Source of the DNA: Knoxdaviesia capensis
Lineage: Eukaryota; Ascomycota; Sordariomycetes; Microascales; Gondwanamycetaceae
NCBI GenBank assembly: GCA_001510575.1
Contig: LNGK01000014.1
Coordinates: 250,462 to 314,461, forward strand
Reading direction: 5' to 3'
Length of the DNA stretch: 64,000 bases
Shown here: piece by piece, positions 1 to 10,223 of the stretch
How the letters are laid out: each line of letters opens with the position of its first letter
How positions within the stretch are numbered: position 1 is the first letter of the stretch
The notes under the pieces: model-generated
Database searches by the model: none
Told to the model about the DNA's origin: nothing
Seen by the model: only the letters and a program-made list of their open reading frames with translations
Program-made: the position numbers and the translations under genes

Positions 1-1248
1 AAGTCGAAGAAGGGCAAGCCGAAGAAGGAACAGCAGCCTGCCCGAGCACGCCGGGGAGCTGCCCGCCGCATCGTCGAAGATAGTGACGACGACGACGAGG
101 AGGAGGAGGAGGAGGGCAGCTGGCTGGTGGGCGAGGACCAGCGCGGGTCGCTGCGGCTGGGCAAGGCCGGCGGCCAGTCGGACGAGGACGCCGAGAACGG
201 CGGTGACTGGATCGGTAGCGACGACTCGGACCACGCGTCGGAGGCCGAGGAGGCCGCGAACGGGTCGACCCTCAGCAGCTTTATTGTGGATGATGAGGAC
301 GACCGGCCGGCGTTTAGTGACGACGAGGATGCCGACTTGCCGCCCATTGGCAGGCTGCTGTCGGCCAAGCATGACAAGAAGAAGAGCAAGAGCAAGGATG
401 TCAAGGCCAACGGCGGGCGCCGCGGTCGCATGATTGTCGATAGTGACGACGAGAGTGACACCGCCGGCGAAGACGATTCCGAGTCTGAGTCTACATCGGA
501 ATCCGACTCTGACGATTCCGGCTCCGACGCGGATTTCGGCCCCGTGTCCCGCGGCCCGTCGGCCGCCGACCCGGTGCTGGCCTCGTCCAAGGTCCGCGAG
601 CTCCGCCGCATCCTGGCGGCCGAGACCCCCGAGCACAAGTTCATCGTGTTCTCGCAGTTCACCACGATGCTCGACATGGTCGAGCCGTTCCTGCGGCGCG
701 ACGGGCTCGGCTACGCGCGCTATGATGGCTCGATGCGCAACGACGAGCGCGAGGCCGCGCTCAAGAGCCTGCGCACCGAGAAGCGCACGCGCGTGCTCCT
801 GTGCAGCCTGATGTGCGGCTCGCTCGGCCTCAACCTGACCGCCGCGACGCGCGTGGTCATCCTCGAGCCGTTCTGGAACCCGTTCATCGAGGAGCAGGCC
901 ATCGACCGCGTGCACCGGCTGACGCAGACCGTCGACGTGGTGATCTACAAGCTGACGGTGGCCGGCACCGTCGAGGAGCGCATTCTCGCGCTGCAGGCGC
1001 GCAAGCGGCTGCTGGCCGAGCAGACCATCGAGGGCAGCATGAAGAAGGGCGGCATGAAGCTGGGGCTCAACGAGCTGCTCGATCTGTTCAAGCCGCGCTC
1101 GGCGGGCGCGCCGCCCGGCCCGGCGGATCCGGCCGCCGCGGTGGGCGGTGTCCCGGGCGACGTGGTCTCGTCGGCCCGGCTTGAGGGCGGGGTCATGCGG
1201 CCGAAGGTGCGGCGCGAGGAGAGCGAGACCTTTGGACGGCGGTGGTAG
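1..1248 (+). CDS. SNF2-family DNA-dependent ATPase, C-terminal part (5' truncated by window)
   Basis: The reading frame is open from base 1, so the true start lies upstream; a GTG at 127 is not a real start. The visible 415 residues begin with a Lys/Arg-rich stretch, then a long Asp/Glu/Ser-rich acidic segment (about residues 25-190), then a helicase superfamily 2 C-terminal domain (bases ~586-960). Visible motifs are the YDGSM block (motif IV/IVa area), SLMCGSLGLNL (motif V) and QAIDRVHRLTQT (motif VI, with the arginine finger region). The protein ends about 80 residues after the VEERIL block. In the family this half closes over the N-terminal ATPase lobe to translocate along duplex DNA in chromatin remodelling or repair. 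The order acidic insert then helicase-C resembles fungal Rad5/Rad16/Uls1-like proteins, in which a RING domain may precede it; the RING cannot be seen here. The exact subfamily is undecided. The stop is TAG at 1246-1248, and the gene converges on HSE1. Confidence 0.88.
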   Translation, partial: KSKKGKPKKEQQPARARRGAARRIVEDSDDDDEEEEEEGSWLVGEDQRGSLRLGKAGGQSDEDAENGGDWIGSDDSDHASEAEEAANGSTLSSFIVDDEDDRPAFSDDEDADLPPIGRLLSAKHDKKKSKSKDVKANGGRRGRMIVDSDDESDTAGEDDSESESTSESDSDDSGSDADFGPVSRGPSAADPVLASSKVRELRRILAAETPEHKFIVFSQFTTMLDMVEPFLRRDGLGYARYDGSMRNDEREAALKSLRTEKRTRVLLCSLMCGSLGLNLTAATRVVILEPFWNPFIEEQAIDRVHRLTQTVDVVIYKLTVAGTVEERILALQARKRLLAEQTIEGSMKKGGMKLGLNELLDLFKPRSAGAPPGPADPAAAVGGVPGDVVSSARLEGGVMRPKVRREESETFGRRW

Positions 1249-1733
1249 ATGATTTTTTTTGTTCTTTTTTCCGGTGCGGGCGGTACAACGACATGTTGAC
1301 TTGGAATGGGTGGGTTTTTGGCGTGGGTATTATCGGGTGCACTTCCTCGGGTTATCTCAATAGACTTTCGGTATTTGACGAGCTTTTCTTAATGAATCAA
1401 AAGCACAAATTGTATGAAAGAACGGTACAGATTCTCACAAAAGCCGGTCTCAGCGTGGAAGGAAAATACCAGAGTGCCAGTACTGCAAAGGTCGGTCCTT
1501 CAGACGTACAAAACCGGCATATATATATATTCGAGAAACATGCAAGTATCCGCGTGGAACATCTCAAGATTAAGCATACGACACGAACAAACAACTAATC
1601 CTCGTAGAATACCAACACAAAAGTCCCAGTATCAACGTTAACAACAAAAAACACTCGCGGTCCTCCCAGCACAAACTAGCATAAACCCATGAGCCCAAAC
1701 ACTGCCTCCTCTCAATCTCGATCACTTAGTTCT
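1249..1733. other. Convergent 3' spacer between the SNF2 gene and HSE1
   Basis: These 485 bp are A+T-richer than the flanking exons and must hold the 3' UTRs of two convergent genes. A short (TA)n run lies near 1518-1530. Small open frames here have no recognisable domain. No RNA gene is visible. Confidence 0.6.
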
Positions 1734-4500
1734 CTACCGGTAGTAATCGTCCGGATCCGGCGCTCCCGAGTCCGCCGTCGGCACGTACGGCCGGTACTGG
1801 CCCTGCGGCGCTCCAGCCGCGGGGGCCTGCTGGCTGGGCAGCCCCTGGCGGTGGTCGAACGGGTTCGTCGGTGCCCCGCTATTCGCCGCCGGGCCGCTGC
1901 CGGGGACCAGTGCGCCGGGGATCGGCGGCCGGCCGGCCGGGATGCCCACGGCCGGCGGCGGCGCGCTCGGCTCCGCGGGCGCATACGCCTTGTACGCCGT
2001 GTACTGCTGCTGCTGGGGGGCACCAGGCGCGGACGGCGCCCCGGCCGCGGGACTCGCCGGCCCGCCGTACGGGTTCTCATCCGGCGAGTACACCGACGAC
2101 GAGTAGGTCCCCGCCGACTGCAGCTGGCCGGGCACGTTGTTGTGCGCCTGCACCGGCGAGTCGTACACCGACGTGGCCAGCTCCTGCGGCCCGCCGTACA
2201 CGCTCTGGCGCGCGCCGGGCGCGTACGGCTGGTACGCGCCCGCGCCGCCGACCGGTTGCGGCGACGGCGAGGAGGTGTTCAGCGGCGCGAGCGGCTGCGG
2301 CTGCGACGGCTGCGACGGCTGCAGGGGCCGCGGGACCGCCGAGGCGGGCGCGGGCGTGCCGGCCGGCCGGATCGGGTATGCCTGCGACGGCGGCTGCGAC
2401 GGGCCCTGTGGTGGCGGGCTGCCCATCTGGCCCGGCCGCACGTCAGAGCCGGAGAGGTAGAAAGGCGCCCCGGCGGACTGCGACGGCCGGTGGAAGTTCG
2501 ATGGCGGCGCATTCGAGGGGTACGGATCTGTGAATATCATATGAACAGCCGTTAACACCAGACAAAACTTCAGGACGTCTTGATATGATGTGTCTTTTTC
2601 TTTCTTTTTCTTTGCAAGATGTGTGTTTCATTGATATGGTAATAGTACAGGGTCCACGTGGAAATCGGCACGGTAAACAAGAGAAGACAGCCCAACAAAC
2701 CAGCCCCAGAAGAATCAAGAAGAGAGAGAGAGAGAGACCAAAGAACAGAAACACATCATCCAGGCAAAAGAAAAAGAAGAAAAAGTCTAAACACACGGAA
2801 AGACGGAAACACTAGAGAGAAGAGGAGGTCTAGTAGCTACCTTGGGGACCCGCAGTATAGTATCTCGCCGGATCGGACGCGGCCGGCGGCTGGCCGTATA
2901 CCGACTGCGGCTGCGGAGGGATGTATGCGCCGGCGGCGGCGGGCGGGTGCTGCATGCCGTAGTGGTTCCACGCCGGCTGTTGCGGGTGGGCCATGGACGA
3001 TTCGAGCAAGGCTTCGTAGTCCCTCCGGGCCTTGATGAACTTTTCGTTGAGTTGGGTGAAATCGTCTGGCTTGGGGTTAGCTTCCTTGGGTCTTTCGCCA
3101 GGCGCAAACAGGATGTATGAGATGGGGGGGAGACGGGAGCTTACCCTTCTTCTGGGAGTACTTCTCGATCAGCTTGATCAGCTTGGGACGGATGGCCGTG
3201 GTGCGGTTGTAGAGTTTCTGCAAAGCCATCAGTTAGTATGTCTTTCCCTGCCGGTTAGGAGCTTCAAAGGAAGAAAAAGAAAACCCTACCGAAATCTCGT
3301 CGCTGTCGTCCTCGCGCGGCGCCGAGCTCGACGTGCTCAGCAGCGTCAACAGCTTCTCGACGTTCTTAATCTCGGCAAACACCTCGGCCTCCATCTCAGC
3401 CTCGCGCTGCAGCTCGTCCGGCGTCGGATCGGACAGCTTCTCGACGTAGTTGAGCGGGAAAATGCCGGTCTTGCCCTTCAGCAGGCCGCGCCACCAGTCC
3501 TTGTACACCGACTCTAGCACGGCGATGATATCGCCCTTGTGGAACTCCAGCTCGCCGGGCTCCGACGGCACAAAGTCGTACAGCGCGCGGACGCGCGACA
3601 CCGTGGCGGCAGTGGTGCCTTGCTGCGGTGCGTCGGGGGGCGGGGTGTGCTGTTGCTGTTGTTGTTGTTGTTGCTGCTGCTGTTGGGGCTGGCTGCTGCT
3701 CGACTGGTTGGTCCGCGACGAAGAGGCGGCCGCGGGGGCGGGCGACGTCTTCTTCTTCTGCTCCTCCTCCTGCAGGGACAGCTTCAGGGCCATCTGCAGT
3801 TCGTCCTCCTCCTTCTGGCGGTCCTGGTCGGTCAGGCTGTTCTTCTGCGGGGCCGACGGCGGCTGCAGCGACGGGTTGGTCTGCTTGAGCTGGCGGTAGG
3901 CGTCGTTCATGATGCCGAGATCGGTGTCGTCCTGGAACATCTCCGACCAGCCCTTCATGCGTTCGAGAATCTTGGCCTTGACCTGATTGTGGGTGTTGCG
4001 GTCGGCGGCGAGCTTGAGGAGGGCTTGGGTGAAGGCATGGCTGGCAAGTTCGCGGTGGACGTTTTTGCCGCAGTTCTGGCTGAGGGCGTTGGCGAGCTGG
4101 AGGAAGTACAAGAAAGTGTGGTTAGCGAGAGTTCAGTGTGTTGCAGAGTAAAAGCGCACATGGATGGAGACAAAAAGCCCTACCTCTAGGGTGTATAGCT
4201 GCACATTGGCGTTCCGGTGAGCCAGCCGGCGAATCATGCTCTGAACAACATCTTTCGGGCCGGTCGCGTCGGTGGAGACACGGTCACACAGATCGAGGAT
4301 ACCGCCCCAGTCTTCGGATGTGAGGTTCTCGTCGGTGGTTTTGCCTGTTGTTTGCGGAAACGTGTGGGTTGACGTCAGTACAGTGTGCGGGCTATGCAGC
4401 CAAGGACTACGCAGCCAGTGGCTATAGAAGATGCACCCGAAAGAATGCGAACATACCGACTTGCTCGTCGTACGGCCCGGCAGCCGCAGCACGGAACATG
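1734..4500 (-). CDS. HSE1: Hse1, ESCRT-0 subunit (VHS-UIM-SH3), six exons
   Basis: Hse1 pairs with Vps27 on endosomes to bind ubiquitinated cargo and start sorting into multivesicular bodies. Proposed exons (reverse order): 4458-4500, 4184-4344, 3290-4096, 3145-3217, 2841-3065, 1734-2527. All introns are GT-AG and joined phases agree, giving 700 residues. The start is ATG at 4500 (MFRAAAAGPYDEQV), matching the short N terminus usual before the VHS domain. VHS spans about residues 10-145. A ubiquitin-interacting motif with its A-x-x-x-S core (EEDELQMALKLSLQEEE) lies near 164-180. A 12-residue polyglutamine run is at about 206-217. An SH3 domain with ALYDF and the WW pair spans about 235-290. 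A helical region and a long Pro/Gln/Ser/Tyr-rich tail follow. Intron 5 (2528-2840) is 313 nt, against 72-113 nt for the others. Exon borders are read by eye; the tail exon is the least certain. Confidence 0.92.
3649..3686 (-). repeat. CAG/CAA tract encoding polyglutamine in HSE1
   Basis: An interrupted trinucleotide run (read as CTG/TTG on the + strand) encodes 12 consecutive glutamines between the UIM and SH3 domains of Hse1. Such tracts often vary in length between isolates; that is an inference here. Confidence 0.75.
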
Positions 4501-5290
4501 GCAGGCGGAGTGGTGGGGTAAAGAGAGAGGGTCGGGTGAGGGGTTTCGGAGCTTCGTCGAACGTAGAGTCTCGGCGCCGGTTGTTGAAGTGCCGAGCTTC
4601 CGTCAAGGGCCGGATGATCGAGTTCCGGGATCCGGTAGTGGGAGATGGGAGATGGAAAACGAATCAAGCGTCCGGTAATGAAGAAGAGAGCGATGGGATT
4701 TTTTGAATGCGAACAAGCCCTGCAATGGCGAGAGACTGCGGGGAAGATGTCCAAGAGCGGAAAACGAGGCCAACGAAAGCTTCTGATTGAGGCGGGGGAA
4801 AGCAAGCTCACGAGGATGGCCAAAGATAAGGACGTGATAAAAGCGACAGCGAGAGATGGCGATATGGCGCAAGTTTGGGTTTGGGAGGAGTGAAAACAAA
4901 ACCCTCGAGAATTGGAATTTTGATCAGGTGAAAGAGGCCGAAGAGGGAAAAGAAAGAAGAAGAGGAAGATTGGAATGATCTGGAGGCAACCATGTGAGGA
5001 CCAAAGAAAAGGCGACTGTCGAAGCTCATTCGTCATCACATAGCAAAGCGCGCTGACTCAGCCTCGATGGGGTTTTGCGTAGCGATAGGGTTGGTAGGGT
5101 TGGTTGGGGTCTAACCCTGTTGTCTCAGCGTATCTTCAAGAAAGTTCGACGATGAGAGAGGAGGTGATTTAGGAATCTTCGTCGTTTAACTTGATCACTA
5201 TTTTCTCTTTTTCTTTCCCTTTCATGATTCCTCTCTTCTTTTACTCTGCACCATTCAGTTATCCCGGTGATCTTCATATCGTGATTCGCG
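4501..5290. promoter_or_regulatory. Divergent promoter region HSE1 / HNH gene
   Basis: 790 bp lie between two start codons pointing away from each other. Near 5086-5117 there is a cluster of GGTTGGTAGGGTTGG and CTAACCCTG, partly telomere-repeat-like. A pyrimidine-rich stretch (about 5200-5250, TTTTCTCTTTTTCTTTCCCT type) lies just upstream of the + strand gene, as is common before fungal transcription starts. No TATA box is obvious. Confidence 0.5.
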
Positions 5291-6357
5291 ATGACATCCT
5301 CCCCCCCGTCGTTCGAGCTGTACCACCGGAAGCCCATCGTGTTTCTTCACCCCGGCTACTCGGTTGCGAATAAACTGCTCTCCCTCCCCCGTGTCGATCG
5401 TGTACGGACCAGATTCGGCGTTCACCACCGGACCGCTCTGATGGCCTGCCAAATCATTGCCGGAAACGCCTTCCAGTCCGGCAGATTCACCTACGACTCG
5501 GCAGGTCAACAGCCGGTGACCACCTCATTAGAGGGGGTTCTAAGCATGGACAAGTACTATTTTATGCTTGATGATGGCCCCAGTACGTGTCCGTTCTCAA
5601 CTCGGTGCACCAGACCTTACAAGTATGCAGGGCTTGTGCTAATATCGCGGCCGTAGGCCAATATCCCATCGTGCCCAGTTTCCAGGACTGGGAATTCCCA
5701 CACAGCGATTTTCGGAAAGCTTGGTCTCTCCTACGTCCCACATGGCCAATGTCGTGTCGCTGTGCCATCAGCGACCTTTCATACGCCGTTGAAAAAGTCC
5801 ACCTCGTACCTAAAGAAGAGACCGCGTGGTTTAACCGGAATGACATGGACCGTTATGGAAGCCCTCGACAAAACATCAACTCGGCGGCCAACGTGCTCTA
5901 TCTCAAGTCAGACCTGCATAAATGCTTCGACGCAAACTGGTTTGTGATCACACCGAAAGTTACTCATGATGAGATGGGAAAGAGAAGAAGTATTGCATAC
6001 ACCACTCATATCATCTCCACCGAAGGTGCCGAGCTGTGGCCCACGTACCACGACACCCCGGTGCAGTCGTTCCATGAGCAAGCGTCTCCATACCTCTTTG
6101 CGCGCTTTGCCTGGGCAGTCTTTGCACAAGTCACGCCGTTCCTGCTCGCCGGCCACCCCCGCCGCGTCATACGAGTGCAGACAACAACCCAGGACGGCCC
6201 GCCAGAGTACCAGGAGGAGCTTCTAAGTGAGACCCAGCTCAGGGCCTTATATGGAGGCAGTGGTGACGGCGGCTCCCGACGCGCGTCGACAGCAAACACG
6301 GGACCTCAAGGAAGTGGCATGGCGGCCGGAGGAGAGTTCGGCCGATTGCTCTGGTGA
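5291..6357 (+). CDS. HNH-nuclease-domain protein of the fungal HNH_2 type
   Basis: Two exons, 5291-5582 and 5657-6357, joined by a 74 nt GT-AG intron, give 330 residues with matching phase (codon split A|GC). Without the splice the first frame stops soon after 5582. The HNH signature is visible in exon 2: Cys130 and Cys132, then the AVEKVHLVPKEE block with His145, then NSAANVLYLKSDLHKCFD with Asn171/Asn175, Asp182, His184 and Asp188. This beta-beta-alpha-metal layout fits the HNH_2 family, common in filamentous fungi and mostly uncharacterised. Residues 1-97 resemble the leading beta-rich region of such proteins. The C terminus (about 285-330) is Gly/Ser-rich and probably disordered. Whether it is an active nuclease is unknown. 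No flanking mobile-element features were seen. Confidence 0.8.
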
Positions 6358-6971
6358 GGCTGATAGCGGGCTTCGATGAGAAAGCAGATGTACGTACATT
6401 TCGCAAGTCAACGATCGGGTACAGTGTACAGTGTGAAGGATAGAAAGAAAGAATAGAAAGAAACCCCGGATACCAAGAACTGAACATGAATGAAAGCTCG
6501 GTTGGATGTGGACCTTGTAAGTTCTCAGCCACACTCGTGAAGCGAATCCGCCACACTTGGCTCGGGCGGTACGGGCTTGTTTGTATCCTGAGGCATAAAG
6601 GTTTAACAAAGGCTCAGATTTTGACGGCGCCAAAACAACGCAAAACTTTAAGCGGACGACGACGACGGCACTGGCAGGGCAAGGCAAGGATGCAAAGGGC
6701 CACGACATGGCGACGCGTCATGTGAAGAAAAAGAAAAAAAAGAAAGAAAAAAAGGAACAAGAGAGCAGCCGTTTGTGTGTGTGCCCCAGGCTGGAAGTTG
6801 GAGGTATTGGCGGGCTCGTACTCGGCCTTTCTGATTTCCACTCAAGCTTGCGTCTATTAAACTTGTCGTCGCTGATCCTGCGCCAGGCTTGCGTGTCGTC
6901 ACTCACACACACACTCACACACACTCGGCAGAACGGCCCATGTTTGTCTCGAAAAAACGCACCTCTAACGT
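6358..6971. other. Convergent 3' spacer with AAAG and CA repeats
   Basis: 614 bp between the stops of the HNH gene and the YRB30-type gene. It holds an A/G-rich run of AAAG-like units (about 6723-6752) and a CA-rich microsatellite (about 6902-6926). No gene is recognisable. Confidence 0.6.
6902..6926. repeat. CA-rich microsatellite
   Basis: An interrupted (CA)n run, ACTCACACACACACTCACAC-like, in the shared 3' spacer. Confidence 0.7.
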
Positions 6972-9018
6972 CTACCACTCCTCGTCCCCCAGTGACTCCT
7001 TGGTACCCTCCCCGTCCCCCCAAGCCGTCCCCCGTCTTGAGAGCGTGCCCTCGCTCTTCCACAGCCCCGCACTCCCCCGATTGCCCCCCGGCTTATCCGT
7101 GTACGGATCGAATCCCACCCGTTTGCGCGCCTCGTCGCGCGCCTTCCACATGGCCCGTCCCACCAGTCCGGTCGACGAGGAGTCTTCCAGGAAAAACGTG
7201 AGGATGTGGTCCGGGATCGACAGGTGCGAGGCTTGCTCGGCGACCTGTAGGCTGGACAGCCGTATCAGCATTTCAAGCAGGGAGAGCGATGTCTTGATGC
7301 CCGCGAACGGGGTCTGCAGGGCCCGAGGTGCCTGTTTAGGTAGCTCGGTGGCGGCGTTGTCGTAGGGCTCGGCGCTAACGTCGCCGCTGGTAGGTTCGGG
7401 TGTGTCAGTGTCTTCAAGACTGTCCGGGTTGGTGCTGGAAGGATGGGTTGGACCAGCGTCGACCTCGCTTGCAAAGGACCCCTCCCCCTCCTCCTCGTCA
7501 CCGTCGTCCGCGAGAGTCGTGTCGCTGTCGCCGCTCTCCGACTCCTCATCGTCATCTTCCTCTTCGTCTTCGCTGGTGCTCTCATCCGAATCCGGAGCCA
7601 GCACCTCCAGCGCAATCCACTCCGGATCCAGATCGGCCGGGAACTTGGCTGCATCGGCCTGGCCCTTCACCAGCCCCACGTCCTTGGTATGCGTAGCCAC
7701 GATCTGGCCGCTCAACGCATCGCTGTCGACCGAGCCGCTGTCGTCGAGATTGCCGTCAGATTCCGCGTCGCTTGCGTCTTGGCCTGGCGCTGTGGCTCTC
7801 GGTTCTCTTCTCATCAGGAGCACGGCGTTTCCGCCCTTAGACCCGTTCTCGTCGCCGATGTTGAGAATCCGCCCTGTATTTGTGTAGAACATTCTCGAAA
7901 GCTCGCAGACGGGGATGGACTCCCTGATTCCCGTGGTGATGATATCGTCCCAGACGACCTCGTCGCCAGCGATTCCGTCGGGCAGATCCCCACCGTCGTG
8001 CACCCGGCCATCGTTCATATCCTCAATGATCTCCAAGCGGTAGTCGTATTCCTCGTCGCCCGGATCGCCACCGGTAAGGGCATCCGCGAGTCTCTGGCCA
8101 GCCACCCGGACCAGCCGAATCCGGGCCTTGTGAATCACCTCCTTCCACAACGGCTTGCGCTCTTCCCCGGCATGTCCATCGTCACTGGACACGGGCCGTG
8201 CATGCGCCACAAACAGCATGTACAGCGACACCGTGAACACCGGGCCGATCTGCACACCGCGGCGCGGCCCCAGCGCGTCCTGCTGCGCATACTGCGTGTC
8301 CCCGAGAATCAGCAGCGTGCCGGCCTGCAGGAGCCGCGACGGCGAGATGTTCGGCGCGAGCGTCGACCCCAGCGTCTCGCCCGACGCGGTGATGGCGAGC
8401 TGGATCAGCGGGATGTCGCGGTCAATGCGTGCCAGCACCGCGTGCAGCTTCTTGACAATCGCCCGTAGCTCGGCTTCGTGGGTGGATGCTGCTGCTGCTG
8501 CTGCTGCTGCTGCCCCGTTTGTGGGGGCTTTGGCTGCTCGTGCTGGTGGTGAAGTTGAGCGGCTGTCGCCCTCGTTGTTGGACACTGCCGCTTCGATGCG
8601 GCGGCCCAGCGCTCTAATGTCGTTGTGTAGGTCTCGCGCAAGAGGAAGGGCACATTCGAGGAACACATTGCCGCGGCCAGACCTAGAGCGTGTTAGTCCA
8701 TCGTCCCCCCAACGTCAGGCTGGTCAACCATACTTAAGCTCAATCAAATCAATAGCCGGAGACACGATCTAGAACGTCCATTTTCCTAACTGTTAGCATG
8801 TAGCCGTAATCAAAAGAGTCACAACGGCATTCTTCCACCTTAATCTTGCTGTTCAGGGTGTTCTGAAGCGTCTTCAGCTCTTGGTACGTCTCCGAGTCGT
8901 CCGCCGTCCGCAGCAGCTGCGAGTACTGCGATGCCACATATGCAGTGGTAACGGACACTCCCGATTTGATGGCCAAGCTGACCATCTGGTTGCCGATTCG
9001 AGCCAGAAGCCAGTCCAT
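6972..9018 (-). CDS. YRB30: RanGTP-binding protein, Yrb30 family
   Basis: Yrb30-type proteins are fungal-specific RanGTP binders involved in nuclear protein export. Exons (reverse order) are 8839-9018, 8734-8768 and 6972-8682. The 35 nt middle exon encodes the IVSPAIDLIELK segment and is needed to keep the frame into SGRGNVFLE. The total is 641 residues. The start at 9018 (MDWLLARIGNQMV) matches the conserved family N terminus. Residues 1-110 carry the family motif YQELKTLQNTLNSKIK / IDLIELKSGRGN. A polyalanine run comes from a GCT-type repeat (8486-8513). The middle holds the conserved LLILGDTQYAQ and FTVSLYMLFVAHARP blocks, then a strongly acidic Asp/Glu/Ser-rich segment. It is longer than yeast Yrb30 mainly because of low-complexity inserts. 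Identification rests on recognition of the conserved N-terminal blocks. Confidence 0.85.
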
Positions 9019-10223
9019 TTTGTCTCTTGTGTGGTAGTAGTTTGGGGAAGTCAGCAAGGGCTCGTATGGCTTGTTCCGGTTGTGGTGGTGTAAGTCATGA
9101 GGGAGTAAGTAAGCGAGTGGCACAAGAGCGAAGAACAGCTTCAGAAGAATGATAACTCTTGATTCAGGAAGCAATACATAATATAGAAGAAGGTAGATTC
9201 AAAGGTGTTGATTGATAAAGGAGAAAATCTTCCCTCCACTCAATATCTGCTCCTGTAATTTGATGTTGTTGTGGTCACAAAGGAGGAAGGCACAAACATT
9301 AGGGTTAGGGTCTCGCTCCATATTGCTCCGGATTTCCAGCCATCAGAACAATTTATGCCCAGGAATTCTATAGCTAAGTGCCTACCTATTACTAGGAGGC
9401 CAGATACGGCTCTCTAAATGAATAGTAAACAATTTTCTGCTTCCTAAACCTATCATAGCTCTCTATGGTCAATCTCTAAGTGATTCGTATGCTCCTTATC
9501 GCTTATCGATAGGTGATTAGCGGGGCTGACCTCAGATATACTTCCTCCCTCTTCCTTAGGTGCAGACATCGTTATATTTTCCATACTAAGGCTCTAACTC
9601 ACAGGCCAATATTTAAGAAAGCAAATACCAGACTTCAAGTAAATACATTAATCTTTATTCTAAAGGTTAGAAACTGAAGAAGAAAACCCTGAATCTCCGT
9701 ATCTGCCTAAGGTACTTAGTATATAGACAGGTACCTCAAGTTTTTAGTGTGTTCGCATGGATAATGTGTGTATATTCTTTTGGTGGGAGCTCTGTTAGGC
9801 TCTTTCCAAACTTGCCATTCCCCTCCTTTTTGCTATTTTTTTTCTGGGCCACCTTAATCTGTTTTCCCTCCATCAAAATTCTCTTTCTCTCTTATTTCGT
9901 TTCCTCTTCTCCCTTTTTAAATCCCTCCTTAATATTTATTTCGAGACTCCTTTTCTGCGTGTGCTTTTGTGTCTTGTCGATTGATAATAGTTCTGAGAAA
10001 ATCAGAACAGTGTCTTTATCTTGCACTCACAGAAAATCGCGGGGCCTAGAGCTACAAAAACCACCCCCGCCCTCAAAAAGATTTTTTTTCCTCGTGTTTC
10101 TCCGATATCAGAAGCGCTTTATCCGGTGGTGGATTTCACGATATCTCGATAATCTCAGATCACGACCATCGACACCGAGCCTTTATCTTCTAATTCCGAT
10201 CTCCGTATATACGCTCACCCACC
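9019..10223. promoter_or_regulatory. Divergent promoter region YRB30 / SUP35 with telobox-like pair
   Basis: 1.2 kb between two diverging genes. A perfect tandem TTAGGGTTAGGG lies at 9299-9310, identical to two telomere repeat units and resembling binding sites of Tbf1/Teb-type factors. The stretch 9300-9720 is A+T-rich. From about 9820 to 9960 the + strand is a dense T/C-rich tract upstream of SUP35, probably its transcription start or 5' leader. An open frame beginning at 9749 runs into SUP35 in another phase and shows no domain. Confidence 0.55.
9299..9310 (+). promoter_or_regulatory. Tandem telobox-like motif (TTAGGG x2)
   Basis: Two exact TTAGGG units in tandem, 281 bp upstream of the YRB30-type start and 914 bp upstream of SUP35. 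Telomere-repeat factors bind such interstitial sites in yeasts; binding here is inference. Confidence 0.5.

Noticed and set aside
9299..9310. TTAGGG repeats as evidence of a chromosome end
   Set aside because: Only two units occur, in the middle of gene-bearing DNA, with similar short sites elsewhere. A telomere would be a long array at a contig end.
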